Positions 45,470-54,269 of a stretch of DNA of 64,000 nucleotides are shown here, in pieces; within the stretch, counting starts at the first letter, position 1, and the number at the start of each line of letters is the position of its first letter. The position numbers and the translations under genes were made by a program. The notes under the pieces were generated by a model. The model did not search any database and was not told the DNA's origin. It worked only from the letters and a program-made list of their open reading frames with translations. The stretch covers positions 726,692 to 790,691 of the forward strand of contig NZ_JAGFNU010000001.1 in NCBI RefSeq assembly GCF_018457175.1. The letters are read 5' to 3'. The stretch comes from Pseudohalocynthiibacter aestuariivivens. Its GTDB lineage: Bacteria > Pseudomonadota > Alphaproteobacteria > Rhodobacterales > Rhodobacteraceae.

Positions 45470-46480
45470 TTAGTCCCAGCCCGTAATTGCGCCACTTACC
45501 AACTGGTAGCTAAGCAGATCGCGGATATCGCGGGGATCACGTAACAAGGGCTGCAATTTGCGAGTCAGGTCTGCGCGTAGTGTTTCAGTTGGGCGATGAT
45601 GGGCAAGCGCCTCTTCATGTGTGACAAATCTGAACTTCAGGCTGACACCGGGCACCGCCTGCGCCACAAGCGGCAGATCGTCGGGTAAAATCGTGCCGAT
45701 CCTTGGATACCCACCTGTCGTCTGACATTCAGGCAGGAGAACAAAGGGCTCTCCTGCTCCTGTCATCTGAATGTCCCCAGCCACCATCGTTTCAGACAAG
45801 ATAGTAAGTTGCGCGTCCGAAACGAAAGCTTCCCCCTCGAACTGTAGTTCTGCACCCTGCCGGTTTCCGCGGGGCGTCCGGGTGAACCGTGTCGCCTCAA
45901 ACCGTGCCCGCGTTGCAGCAGAAAAACGATCCGTCTGAACGCTTGGAAGCACCCGAAGCGTGCCACCGGAAAACCGGTCAATGACAGAAAGAAGTTGCCC
46001 GACAAAATCGGGCTTCAGATCTGGCCCAAGTGGAAGTTGTTCGTTTGGACACAGCGGTTTACCAATGCCACCTGCAAGGTGGGTTGCCCGGCTCCCCAAA
46101 AAGGGGGGGCAGGCGATGCCGCCCCCAATATGCAAATACCCATAAATCCCTGAAGAAGCGGCGCCAATTGTCAGGCGTTGACCCGCCTGCATGGTATGGC
46201 TGGCGTTCCAGACCAGGCGTTGGCCGTCCAGTCTGGCCAACATCGGCGCACCGGTCATCGCGATACGGATATCGCTGGTCGCCTCGAACTCGCCACCAAA
46301 ACCTGCCATTTCCAATGCGGCGCAATCCAAGCTTTGTCCTAGCAGTACTGTGCCCTCAATGAACGCGTGCCTGTCGGCCGCGCCGCCAGGTGATAAGCCG
46401 AACACCATATTTCCAGGACGCCCCAGATCCTGCACAGTAACAGAAGGCCCGCTGCGATGAACGATAAGTGCACCGGTCAT
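45470..46480 (-). CDS. pxpC: 5-oxoprolinase subunit PxpC (KipA-like, biotin-dependent carboxyltransferase family)
   Basis: Subunit of 336 aa. Recognisable segments: VQDLGRPGNMVFGLSPGGAA at the N-terminus and PECQTTGGYPRIGTI near the C-terminus. I take ATG 46480, which overlaps the pxpB stop by 4 nt (ATGA), rather than 46495. PxpB and PxpC work together with PxpA in ATP-dependent cleavage of 5-oxoproline. Confidence 0.93.
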   Translation of the reverse strand: MTGALIVHRSGPSVTVQDLGRPGNMVFGLSPGGAADRHAFIEGTVLLGQSLDCAALEMAGFGGEFEATSDIRIAMTGAPMLARLDGQRLVWNASHTMQAGQRLTIGAASSGIYGYLHIGGGIACPPFLGSRATHLAGGIGKPLCPNEQLPLGPDLKPDFVGQLLSVIDRFSGGTLRVLPSVQTDRFSAATRARFEATRFTRTPRGNRQGAELQFEGEAFVSDAQLTILSETMVAGDIQMTGAGEPFVLLPECQTTGGYPRIGTILPDDLPLVAQAVPGVSLKFRFVTHEEALAHHRPTETLRADLTRKLQPLLRDPRDIRDLLSYQLVSGAITGWD

Positions 46481-47244
46481 GGCAGAAACTCCCACTCCGA
46501 CCCGCCGTCGCCTGTTTTGTCTTTAGCGCGAATGCTGGCGTAGGTTTCCTCATCGATTGATGCAAATTGCACCTCGTCACCGGGCCGCAGGGCAAAGGGA
46601 CTGTCACTCTCTGGTCGGAACCCACGGAATGCAGTGCGCCCCACCTGTCTCCACCCAGTGGGTGTTTCAGTTGTAAAGAGAACCAGTTGACGGATCGCCA
46701 CTGCAATGGCGCCATTCGGGACTTGTTTCGTCAAGCCGGACTGACGCGGGATATCCCAATTCTCAGGTAAAGATCCCAGATAGGGCTGTCCGGGTGCAAA
46801 GCCGATTGTCATAACACGCACGCGGGTTGAGGTGAGTTCTTCTATTGCGCGCTCAGGGGTTAGCCCGGCCAGATTTGCAGCCTCTTCCAACTGTGGGCCG
46901 CATTCACCACCAAACACAGCAGGAACGCGCCATAAGCGGCGGCGTTCAGGAAGGGTTGCTGTTTCCCAATTCTCCCGAGTGAGCAGCTTTGAAAGATACG
47001 CCCGAAGGTCTTTGAGCGGCAGGCGAACCGGGTCATATACCACGAACGTTGACGTCAGCGATGTTGTCGTCTCGGTGATACCTGGAGGAGCGGCCTTTTC
47101 GAGTTCAGCACGAAAAGCCAGCGCAGCACGATTAGCGCTTTCCGTCAGGACATCTGAAAAACTGACCAACACCCCGGAAAGCCCGACATTTTTAATGCGC
47201 GGGAAGGCATTTGAAGCCATTTCATTCGTTGCAGGGCTTGTCAC
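46477..47244 (-). CDS. pxpB: 5-oxoprolinase subunit PxpB (KipI-like)
   Basis: Subunit of 255 aa. The family motif GFAPGQPYLGSLPE and the C-terminal GWRQVGRTAFRGF segment are clear. The start is uncertain: GTG at 47244 or ATG at 47220, both with weak ribosome sites. It is the first gene of the pxp operon, divergent from the dctPQM transporter with a 27-bp palindrome between. Confidence 0.92.
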   Translation of the reverse strand: MTSPATNEMASNAFPRIKNVGLSGVLVSFSDVLTESANRAALAFRAELEKAAPPGITETTTSLTSTFVVYDPVRLPLKDLRAYLSKLLTRENWETATLPERRRLWRVPAVFGGECGPQLEEAANLAGLTPERAIEELTSTRVRVMTIGFAPGQPYLGSLPENWDIPRQSGLTKQVPNGAIAVAIRQLVLFTTETPTGWRQVGRTAFRGFRPESDSPFALRPGDEVQFASIDEETYASIRAKDKTGDGGSEWEFLP

Positions 47245-47283
47245 AATTTAAAGCTTTCTAACAATTTTCCTAGCTTTAATGGC

Positions 47284-47310
47284 AAAACGATGACAAATTG
47301 TCAACGTTTT
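47284..47310. promoter_or_regulatory. 27-bp near-perfect palindromic operator between pxp and dctPQM
   Basis: Arms AAAACGATGACAA (47284-47296) and TTGTCAACGTTTT (47298-47310) around a single central A are complementary at 12 of 13 positions; only the bases at 47290 and 47304 break symmetry. It sits between the divergent pxpB and dctP genes. The winged-helix regulator encoded at 50239-50754 at the end of the transporter operon is the natural candidate to bind it. Confidence 0.75.
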
Positions 47311-47374
47311 AACAAAAAAAGACCTGCAAATCACTTTTATATAAATTGCAGTGTCTCAATGGGAGACCCAAAAT

Positions 47375-48340
47375 ATGAAGACCCTTCGCACTGCCGTGCT
47401 CTTATCAAGCCTCGCTGTTGCAACCCCTGTACTTGCAGAAACATGGGATATGCCAACCCCTTACGGAGACAGCACTTTTCACACCATCAACATCCGCCAG
47501 TTTGCTGAAGACGTTGCCGCAGCTACAGATGGTGAACTGACCATCACCGTGCATTCGGCAGGCTCACTTTTTCCACATGCTGAAATAAAAAATGCGATTC
47601 GCTCGCGTCAGGTGCCTATCGGCGAATTCTTCCTGTCGCGTCTTTCAAACGAAGATTTAGCATATGGCATCGACAGCCAGCCGTTCGTTGCAACCACCTA
47701 CGAAGGTGCCGAGAAACTTTGGGGTGCGCAGAAATCTGTGATTGAGGACCTGATGGCTGCCGAAGGGCTGAAACCGCTGTTTTCGGTTCCGTGGCCGGCA
47801 CAGGGCCTTTATACAAATGGCGAAATCGCAACAGTTGACGACCTGTCAGGTTTACGGTTCCGCGCCTACAATGCTGCTCTGGAAGAATTAGCGGCCTTGG
47901 CAAATGCAGCCCCGGTCCAAATTGAAGCAGCAGACATTCCACAGGCGTTTGCAACCGGGCAGGTACAGGCGATGATCACGTCACCCTCTACCGGGGCAAA
48001 CACAAAAGCATGGGATTTCGTGACTCACTACACCCAGATCGACGCGTGGCTGCCTAAAAACATCGTCGTTGTGAACGCCCGGGTCTTTGATCGGCTTTCA
48101 CCCGAGGTGCAGGCCGCAGTCATGGACGCTGCCACTGCTGCAGAAACCCGTGGTTGGGAAATGTCGATGGCTGAAGCTGCCGCCAAGACCCAAGAGATGG
48201 CGGACAATGGCATAACGGTTGTGGCACCCTCAGATGCGCTGGTCGAAGGCTTGCAAGGAATAGGTGCAACGATGCTCGACAACTGGAAATCCAATGCTAG
48301 TGACAACGCGTTGGCCGTTCTGGACTCTTTTCAAAACTAA
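47375..48340 (+). CDS. dctP: TRAP transporter substrate-binding protein DctP, probable pyroglutamate-type
   Basis: Periplasmic binding protein of 321 aa with a signal peptide (MKTLRTAVLLSSLAVATPV, cleavage after LAE region). The conserved ligand arginine is in SGLRFRAYN. I start at ATG 47375 with GGGAGA 8 nt upstream. Its divergent pairing with the pxpBCA 5-oxoprolinase operon suggests that it captures pyroglutamate; DctP proteins binding pyroglutamate are known in Bordetella. The ligand here is inference. Confidence 0.88.
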   Translation: MKTLRTAVLLSSLAVATPVLAETWDMPTPYGDSTFHTINIRQFAEDVAAATDGELTITVHSAGSLFPHAEIKNAIRSRQVPIGEFFLSRLSNEDLAYGIDSQPFVATTYEGAEKLWGAQKSVIEDLMAAEGLKPLFSVPWPAQGLYTNGEIATVDDLSGLRFRAYNAALEELAALANAAPVQIEAADIPQAFATGQVQAMITSPSTGANTKAWDFVTHYTQIDAWLPKNIVVVNARVFDRLSPEVQAAVMDAATAAETRGWEMSMAEAAAKTQEMADNGITVVAPSDALVEGLQGIGATMLDNWKSNASDNALAVLDSFQN

Positions 48341-48351
48341 GCGTTCATCTG

Positions 48352-48375
48352 CGGCCTCACATATTTGCGGGGCCG
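48352..48375 (+). terminator. Hairpin between dctP and dctQ (second TRAP operon)
   Basis: CGGCCTC (48352-48358) pairs with GGGGCCG (48369-48375), one G-U pair, 10-nt loop, in the 72-bp gap between binding-protein and small-permease genes, followed by TAGTTT. Probably attenuates transcription or protects the upstream message. Confidence 0.55.
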
Positions 48376-48412
48376 TAGTTTCCTGTAGTTCTCCAACAGC
48401 GAAAGGTTTGTC

Positions 48413-48937
48413 ATGCGACGGTTTCTGGATCAGCTTTACAAACTTGCCGGTGGCATCGCCGCCTTGTCCATTCTCGGCATCTGCTTGATCGTATCGGCGC
48501 AGGTTGGCTTGAACATTCTGGCACGGCTGGGCGGGCCCAGCACATCGTTTACTATTCCATCCTACGCAGATTTCGCCGGGTTCATGTTGTCGACTGCTTC
48601 TTTTCTGGCGCTTGCCTACACGTTGCGTCAGGGCAGTCACATTCGGGTTAACCTGTTTGTGCAAAACCTGTCGGAAAAATTTCAATGGATGCTGGAAGTC
48701 GTCGCGCTGTTTCTTGGTGCTTCCATGACGGGCTACGCGACCTGGTTCGCAGGTTCACTTGTCGCTGAAAGCTTCCACTACGGCGACATGTCGACCGGAA
48801 TAGTCGCGATCCCAATATGGATACCGCAGCTTTCGATGGTTGTAGGGCTGGCACTTCTTACCATCGCGCTCATTGACACATTAATCGAAGCCATCATGGC
48901 ACGCGCGCCAGTGCTGCTTGATGAAGGATCGGAGTAA
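48413..48937 (+). CDS. dctQ: TRAP transporter small permease DctQ
   Basis: Four-helix membrane subunit of 174 aa. Hydrophobic helices are seen near residues 13-35, 50-70, 90-112 and 135-158; the helix 2-3 link has LRQGSHIRVNLF, a common DctQ motif. It lies 3 bp before dctM. Confidence 0.88.
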   Translation: MRRFLDQLYKLAGGIAALSILGICLIVSAQVGLNILARLGGPSTSFTIPSYADFAGFMLSTASFLALAYTLRQGSHIRVNLFVQNLSEKFQWMLEVVALFLGASMTGYATWFAGSLVAESFHYGDMSTGIVAIPIWIPQLSMVVGLALLTIALIDTLIEAIMARAPVLLDEGSE

Positions 48938-48940
48938 ACC

Positions 48941-50242
48941 ATGTCTGATCCAGTCATTTTTGGAATTCTGCTGACCTTACTCTTGAGCCTTTTGGCGATG
49001 GGCGTATGGGTGGCAATATCACTGTTTATCATGGCGCTGGTTGCCTTGGTTGCGTTTTCGAACGCACCGGAAGGATTGGTTTTGGCAACCTCGCTCTGGG
49101 GACATAGCCACAGCTGGCCGCTAGCAGCTTTGCCGCTGTTCATCCTTATGGGTGAAATCCTTTTACGGTCGCGATTAAGCGAAGATATGTTTTCAGGTCT
49201 TGCACCTTGGCTTGGGCGTGCACCCGGGCGATTGCTGCATGTCAATATTCTGGGGTGCGCGATTTTTGCCGCAGTCTCAGGATCGTCCGCAGCAACCGCA
49301 GCCACGATTGGCCGGATGTCGGTACCGGAGCTCACAGCACGGGGGTATCCGGAAAAGTTGATTTTAGGAACCTTGGCTGGTTCAGCGACGCTTGGTTTGT
49401 TGATCCCACCATCGATCATTTTGATTGTCTATGGCGTTGCGACAGAGCAGTCTATCGCCCGGCTGTTCGTTGCGGGGATATTGCCCGGTCTGATGCTGGT
49501 ACTTTTGTTTGGTGGCTATGTCGCTTTGCGCGCTGTGATGAACCCCGAACTGATCCCTAAAGTTGACAGCCAGTTAAACTTTCGCGAAAAGCTTTCGGCG
49601 TCTCGACGGCTGATCCCGGTACTTTTGCTAATCGGCGGGGTCATAGGTTCGATCTACACGGGCGTTGCATCGCCTACCGACGCAGCTGCGATAGGTGTTG
49701 TCCTTGCGACTTTATTGGCTGCGTCTACAGGTGGCTTCGGGCGCGTCGAATTCACCGATGCCCTGTTTTCGGCAACAAAAACATCTTGCATGATTGCCTT
49801 TATCCTGATGGGGGCTGCCTTCTTGTCTATCGCAATGGGCTTTACAGGTATTCCACGAAATCTGGCAACTTGGATCGGCGAATTTAACCTGTCTCCCTAT
49901 GCGCTGCTTGCTGTTTTGACTGTGTTTTTCGTTGTTCTTGGTTGCTTTCTGGATGGCATATCAGTGGTTGTTCTGACGACGTCTATCATTTTACCAATGG
50001 TTCAGGCTGCGGGGATCGACCCGCTTTGGTTTGGGATCTATCTGGTGCTGGTTGTTGAGATGAGCCAGATCACCCCGCCTGTTGGATTCAACCTTTTTGT
50101 TATTCAGGGTCTTACTGGTATCAATATTCTGCGGGTTGCTGGTGCTGCTTTGCCGTTCTTTTTCCTGCTGATGCTGGGGGCCCTTCTGATAACGATTTTC
50201 CCGTCAATCGTAACGGTGTTACCCAACGCGATGGGCAATTAG
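48941..50242 (+). CDS. dctM: TRAP transporter large permease DctM
   Basis: Polytopic permease of 433 aa. Signatures: AAVSGSSAATAATIGRMSV, GSATLGLLIPPSIILIVYG and EMSQITPPVGFNLFVIQ. It completes the dctPQM operon and converges on the regulator gene, overlapping it by 4 nt at the stops. Confidence 0.93.
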   Translation: MSDPVIFGILLTLLLSLLAMGVWVAISLFIMALVALVAFSNAPEGLVLATSLWGHSHSWPLAALPLFILMGEILLRSRLSEDMFSGLAPWLGRAPGRLLHVNILGCAIFAAVSGSSAATAATIGRMSVPELTARGYPEKLILGTLAGSATLGLLIPPSIILIVYGVATEQSIARLFVAGILPGLMLVLLFGGYVALRAVMNPELIPKVDSQLNFREKLSASRRLIPVLLLIGGVIGSIYTGVASPTDAAAIGVVLATLLAASTGGFGRVEFTDALFSATKTSCMIAFILMGAAFLSIAMGFTGIPRNLATWIGEFNLSPYALLAVLTVFFVVLGCFLDGISVVVLTTSIILPMVQAAGIDPLWFGIYLVLVVEMSQITPPVGFNLFVIQGLTGINILRVAGAALPFFFLLMLGALLITIFPSIVTVLPNAMGN

Positions 50243-50754
50243 AGGGAAGACGCAGCGCGGCTTGCCTGGTCATAATGGCCAGACATTGTTCGTAGATTTG
50301 TTGCAAGCTCGCTCAGTTCCTCGCCGGATATTCCGGCGCGGGGCAGGGCGTCAAGCAAGCATTGCTCGCGAATCTGTCTGTAAAGCTGGCAAAGATCACG
50401 CCCTTTGTCGGAAACACGATAAAACACTTCCTTACCGCGTTTCTCGGAATTGAGCAGTTCAAGTTTCAGCAGCTTTCGTAGTGCGTAGTTGATCGTATGT
50501 GTGTCTTCGATGTTTAGAAGAAAAGAGATGTCCGTCAGACGCTTTTCACGGTCGCGATGATTAACGTTGTGCAGTACCAAGATTTCCAGTGCGCTGAGTT
50601 CCGGCATCTCTGCGGCTGCCATACAACGTTGCATCCAACGGCTGAAGGCATTGTAGGCAATGATCAGACCATATTCGAATTCAGAGGCTTCCCAACCTTC
50701 GCCTTCTGCAAGGTGGCGTGAGGATACGATGCGACGGCGTTCTGGATTTTTCAT
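50239..50754 (-). CDS. MarR-like winged-helix transcriptional regulator
   Basis: Protein of 171 aa with a MarR-type winged helix: MPELSALEILVLHNVNHRD, LTDISFLLNIEDTHTINYAL as recognition region, and LLNSEKRGKEVFYRVSDKG as wing. It converges on dctM and probably regulates the TRAP/pxp divergon through the palindrome at 47284-47310. The effector is unknown, though pyroglutamate would be logical. Confidence 0.83.
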   Translation of the reverse strand: MKNPERRRIVSSRHLAEGEGWEASEFEYGLIIAYNAFSRWMQRCMAAAEMPELSALEILVLHNVNHRDREKRLTDISFLLNIEDTHTINYALRKLLKLELLNSEKRGKEVFYRVSDKGRDLCQLYRQIREQCLLDALPRAGISGEELSELATNLRTMSGHYDQASRAASSL

Positions 50755-50783
50755 AGCAGACTTTCATGATGAATTATCAGCGT

Positions 50784-50815
50784 TTTGCAAGCTATATTAA
50801 TGTAAAATGCAAAAG
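50784..50815. promoter_or_regulatory. Inverted repeat upstream of the winged-helix regulator
   Basis: TTTTGCA (50784-50790) and TGCAAAA (50809-50815) with an 18-nt AT-rich spacer lie 30-60 bp upstream of the regulator start. It may be a promoter-operator for autoregulation; it does not resemble the 47284 palindrome. Confidence 0.35.
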
Positions 50816-50873
50816 TTTCCAACGTCTGAGATAAGCAAGGTCCACAACCGTCTGAGCCGCTAGCGAAGGTCGC

Positions 50874-52559
50874 CTACTGCCTGCTCTGTTCGGCGCAGTC
50901 GTGCGTGATTTTCCCGCCGCAAATTGTGAGTTCGGCGCCGGATGACAGCATGGTTTCGCGATCAGCGCTTTCAAGGTCTTCGTTCATTATAACAATATCT
51001 GCGAAAAGGCCCTCTTGAAGCCTGCCTTTTTTGTCTTCCGCAAATTCTGCGTAGGCGCCACCACTTGTATAGCTGGCAAGCGTTTCAAAAAGACTCTGAC
51101 TTTGGTCTTGCCACCTTTTTCCGAGGGGAATGGGAAAGACGGCAGTCGCAACTGTCAACATCGGATCAAGCGGCACAACGGGCCAATCCGTACTGAAAAT
51201 TAGTGTCGCATCCGCCTCTCTTAAGGTCTTCCAGGCAAATGCATTCCTGACTTGCCGCTCGTTGAATATCACGCCTTCAGGCATCACAGGAAACATGCCG
51301 CCAAATGGGGCGTGCAAAGGTTGCATGGACGCTACAACGCCAAGCTCGGAAAATCTGGGTATATCAGCGTCAGTGATCGTCTCGATGTGTTCAATTCGGT
51401 GGCGACTGTCACGTTGGCCGTTCGCCTTGATCGCGGCTTCATACCCATCCAGTGTCCGTCGCACTGCGCCATCGCCGCAGCAATGAACGCTGATCTGAAG
51501 GCCCATGGCATCTGCGCGAATGGCGGCCTCTGTAAAGGCTTCGGCTGCAAACACTGCGTCGCCGTATGTTTCGGGTCTGTCCGGGTAGGGTTCAACCATC
51601 AGTGCGGTGTAACTTTCTATGACACCGTCCATGAACATTTTTACCCGCCCTGAATAGAGCATGTCTGAATGATAGAGGCGCTGCATTTCAAGTGCCTCGT
51701 CCAGCTTTGATAGTGGATGCGTGTTGCGCAGGTGGCAGGGGACCTGAACACGGCAAAGCAAGTCACCTTCTTGCTCAAGTTCGTAAAGCAGTTCCATCTG
51801 ATAGAGGTTGCCGTCCATGTTGTGAAGCGATGTGATCCCGTATTGGGCGCAATATGCCAGCCCTTCACGTAGGGCTTGTTTATCGCGTTCGCGTTCTTCC
51901 GGTGTTGCAGGCGGGAAAGGGTCATCCCCGGTCACGTAACCAATAAAATCTCGTCCCCCAAGGGCTGTGTGTTTGATCACGTGACTGAACGCGCTGGTTT
52001 CCAGCAAAAGACCCGATGCGGTGCCATCAACCTCCATGACGATTTCAGCACCCGGATCAGTCGGGCCTCCATGCAGGATACCACCAAGCTCAAGCGCCTT
52101 GGTGTTGGCCCACACGGTGTGATGATCTGCGGCCATCATGGCAAACGGACGGTCAGGCATGACGCGATCCAGCGCGTGGCGATCAATAAGCGTATCTGGC
52201 CCAAGGATATGATACCCCGCGCTGACAGCGTAAAGAAGTGGGTCCTCTGGCCGCGCCAGGCTTTCTTTTTGTGCGGCCTCTGTCAGCGCCTGTTGGGTCG
52301 AAACATCTGAAAGGTTGAGGCAGCCCAATTCCCCCGACCCACCAAATAGATGAACGTGGCTGTCGATAAACCCGGGGAGTACCGTTTTCTTTCTTGCGTC
52401 GATCACCTTTGTCTTCGGTCCAATCAGTTCGGATGGATCGTAATCGCCAACCCGAAGAAACCTGTCGCCTTTGATGGCAATCGTCGCCGCCCGTGGGGAT
52501 TTGGCGTTCATGGTTAATGCGCGCGCATTAATGATTACGATGTCGGCGTGGGTTTTCAC
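50874..52559 (-). CDS. Amidohydrolase family protein (YtcJ-like)
   Basis: Metal-dependent hydrolase of 561 aa of the amidohydrolase-3 group. Metal-binding motifs: GFIDSHVHLFGG, SVHCCGDGA, RHRIEHIE and the aspartate in FSTDWPV. It has no signal peptide, so it is cytoplasmic. Near the pxp/TRAP cluster it could release pyroglutamate or another acid from an amide, but that is speculation. The 277 bp upstream to nosX show no gene. Confidence 0.88.
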   Translation of the reverse strand: MKTHADIVIINARALTMNAKSPRAATIAIKGDRFLRVGDYDPSELIGPKTKVIDARKKTVLPGFIDSHVHLFGGSGELGCLNLSDVSTQQALTEAAQKESLARPEDPLLYAVSAGYHILGPDTLIDRHALDRVMPDRPFAMMAADHHTVWANTKALELGGILHGGPTDPGAEIVMEVDGTASGLLLETSAFSHVIKHTALGGRDFIGYVTGDDPFPPATPEERERDKQALREGLAYCAQYGITSLHNMDGNLYQMELLYELEQEGDLLCRVQVPCHLRNTHPLSKLDEALEMQRLYHSDMLYSGRVKMFMDGVIESYTALMVEPYPDRPETYGDAVFAAEAFTEAAIRADAMGLQISVHCCGDGAVRRTLDGYEAAIKANGQRDSRHRIEHIETITDADIPRFSELGVVASMQPLHAPFGGMFPVMPEGVIFNERQVRNAFAWKTLREADATLIFSTDWPVVPLDPMLTVATAVFPIPLGKRWQDQSQSLFETLASYTSGGAYAEFAEDKKGRLQEGLFADIVIMNEDLESADRETMLSSGAELTICGGKITHDCAEQSRQ

Positions 52560-52836
52560 GGCGCTTGTCTCCTAGATCTCTGCAGAGTCAGATCGAATGT
52601 GTAAGCTGTGGTTTCTGAGTAACCCGACCTGATTGGCCCAATTAGATTGTTAACGCGTCATCGGTCTCTGGTCCATCGGGACAATGATTTTCTGAGCTAA
52701 ACGATAGCCGGATAAATTCTAAACCTTTGCGAGTAATATCTAAAATACTACTGTAACCTGGCGGAACTTAGGGGTTTTGGGGCCGGGTTTGTCTGCGTTA
52801 ATGGCACTCAAAGTTCTTGTGAACCATGACGCATAG

Positions 52837-53736
52837 TCACGTTAGCAACACGTCGTTGTCGCCTTTTGCTTCGAAAATATCTGCTTCACTCATCAGGCAA
52901 AAAGCAGTGGAAAGCCCGTCTGCTTCGGCGGCTGACCGGGAAATGACGCTGACTTCAGACCACATAGACTCCGAAATTCCAGAGCTAGGGTCGAGTATAT
53001 GTCCAACTGATCCATTCGTATCAAACACCGTTCCAAGCGGGCGTGACGTCGCAATTGCAGCGTCTCGCAATGAAAGTTGTTTCCCATCATGTGTTCCTAG
53101 TCTTATCTGCCACGCTTCGCCATCGGGAGCCGTGCCAAGCGCCGCAATCTCACCTGTGTTCACAAGCAAATTCCGAACACCATTATTTCTAAACAATTCA
53201 GAAACTTTATCGGCAATGAACCCTTGGGCAATACCATTCAGCGTCAGCATGACACCGGGTCGGTCAAACGCTATTCTCTCGGTCGAGAAAGAAACAAGGT
53301 CCCAGCCCGTCGCAGCAAGTGCAATGGAAAGCTGTTCATCGCTAGGCTGTGAACCCGATACATAACTCTCTGCGTAAAGAGACCACAAATTTTGAACGGT
53401 CGGGTCAAATATTCCTTTTGTCTGGGCGTTCAGCCGAGAGCAAATCGAAAGCAATTCAACCATTTCAAAGGCCGGCTGCACCAGAACTCCATCTCGGTTA
53501 AGATGCGATAGCTGGCTGGCAGATTGATATAAACTAAAAATGTTTTCCAATCGGCGAATTTCCTGAACCGCCTGATAAATCAAAGCATCCGCATTTGGGT
53601 GATCCAGTATTATCTGGGCTTCAGCGCCTAGTGCGATGCCTTTCCAGTGGCGTGTGTTAACGCCAGCCTCTGCACCAAAGGCTGGTAAAATAGCAGCACC
53701 CGCAAGGATCTTTAGTATTCTTCTGCGAGATGTCAT
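52837..53736 (-). CDS. nosX: FAD:protein FMN transferase, ApbE family (NosX)
   Basis: Flavin transferase of 299 aa that attaches FMN covalently to a target protein, here most likely NosR. The N-terminus is a Tat-like signal (SRRRILKILAGAAILP). ApbE motifs include GIAQGFIADKVSELF (the usual GGIAKGYAVD region) and NTGEIAALG. The gene overlaps nosL by 4 nt and ends the nos operon, the NosX position in related bacteria. Confidence 0.9.
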   Translation of the reverse strand: MTSRRRILKILAGAAILPAFGAEAGVNTRHWKGIALGAEAQIILDHPNADALIYQAVQEIRRLENIFSLYQSASQLSHLNRDGVLVQPAFEMVELLSICSRLNAQTKGIFDPTVQNLWSLYAESYVSGSQPSDEQLSIALAATGWDLVSFSTERIAFDRPGVMLTLNGIAQGFIADKVSELFRNNGVRNLLVNTGEIAALGTAPDGEAWQIRLGTHDGKQLSLRDAAIATSRPLGTVFDTNGSVGHILDPSSGISESMWSEVSVISRSAAEADGLSTAFCLMSEADIFEAKGDNDVLLT

Positions 53737-54269
53737 TCGCTTAGCTCCAAAGATGTCGTTGTGAATTCGATGGGTGAAAGAACAACCTCTGCCGGAATGT
53801 CCTTAAGGCGCATGATTTCCCCACCATGTTCCAGCGCGAATTGTTCAGCCTTTGTCGTTTCGGCAAAAGGCGCGATCTCCGGTGCGCCCATGCCGCCGAT
53901 GGCGTCAGACCCGACAACAAAATAGGCGGTGTTTGCATCAATCCAATTGTCGGCACCGGGTTCCAGCCAACTTTGCGCTGCCCCCATGTCGTTTACATAC
54001 AAAACAAGAATATCTGCGGATTGTTCTGGCGATTTCAAATAGGCAATGCCATCGCGCACCTGACTAAACCAAAGCGGCTCTGACATACCGGCCAAATGCA
54101 CCTGTGCTTTGGGACCCTGATGCTCAAGTATAATCATCTGGCAGTAGTGTCCGGCCGCCTCTTCGGTCAGCGCAAGAGGCTCTGGAACAGTGACATTTGC
54201 CATATCCTCTTTGCAGCCAGCAAGAAACACGAATGGCAGCAGCAATAAAGCCGCTAAATTTAATCTCAT
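53733..54269 (-). CDS. nosL: Copper chaperone lipoprotein NosL
   Basis: Lipoprotein of 178 aa with lipobox LAGC and the copper-binding GHYCQMIILEHQGPKAQ segment. NosL delivers Cu(I) to the NosDFY machinery for assembly of the CuZ site of NosZ. It overlaps nosY and nosX by 4 nt each. Confidence 0.94.
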   Translation of the reverse strand: MRLNLAALLLLPFVFLAGCKEDMANVTVPEPLALTEEAAGHYCQMIILEHQGPKAQVHLAGMSEPLWFSQVRDGIAYLKSPEQSADILVLYVNDMGAAQSWLEPGADNWIDANTAYFVVGSDAIGGMGAPEIAPFAETTKAEQFALEHGGEIMRLKDIPAEVVLSPIEFTTTSLELSE

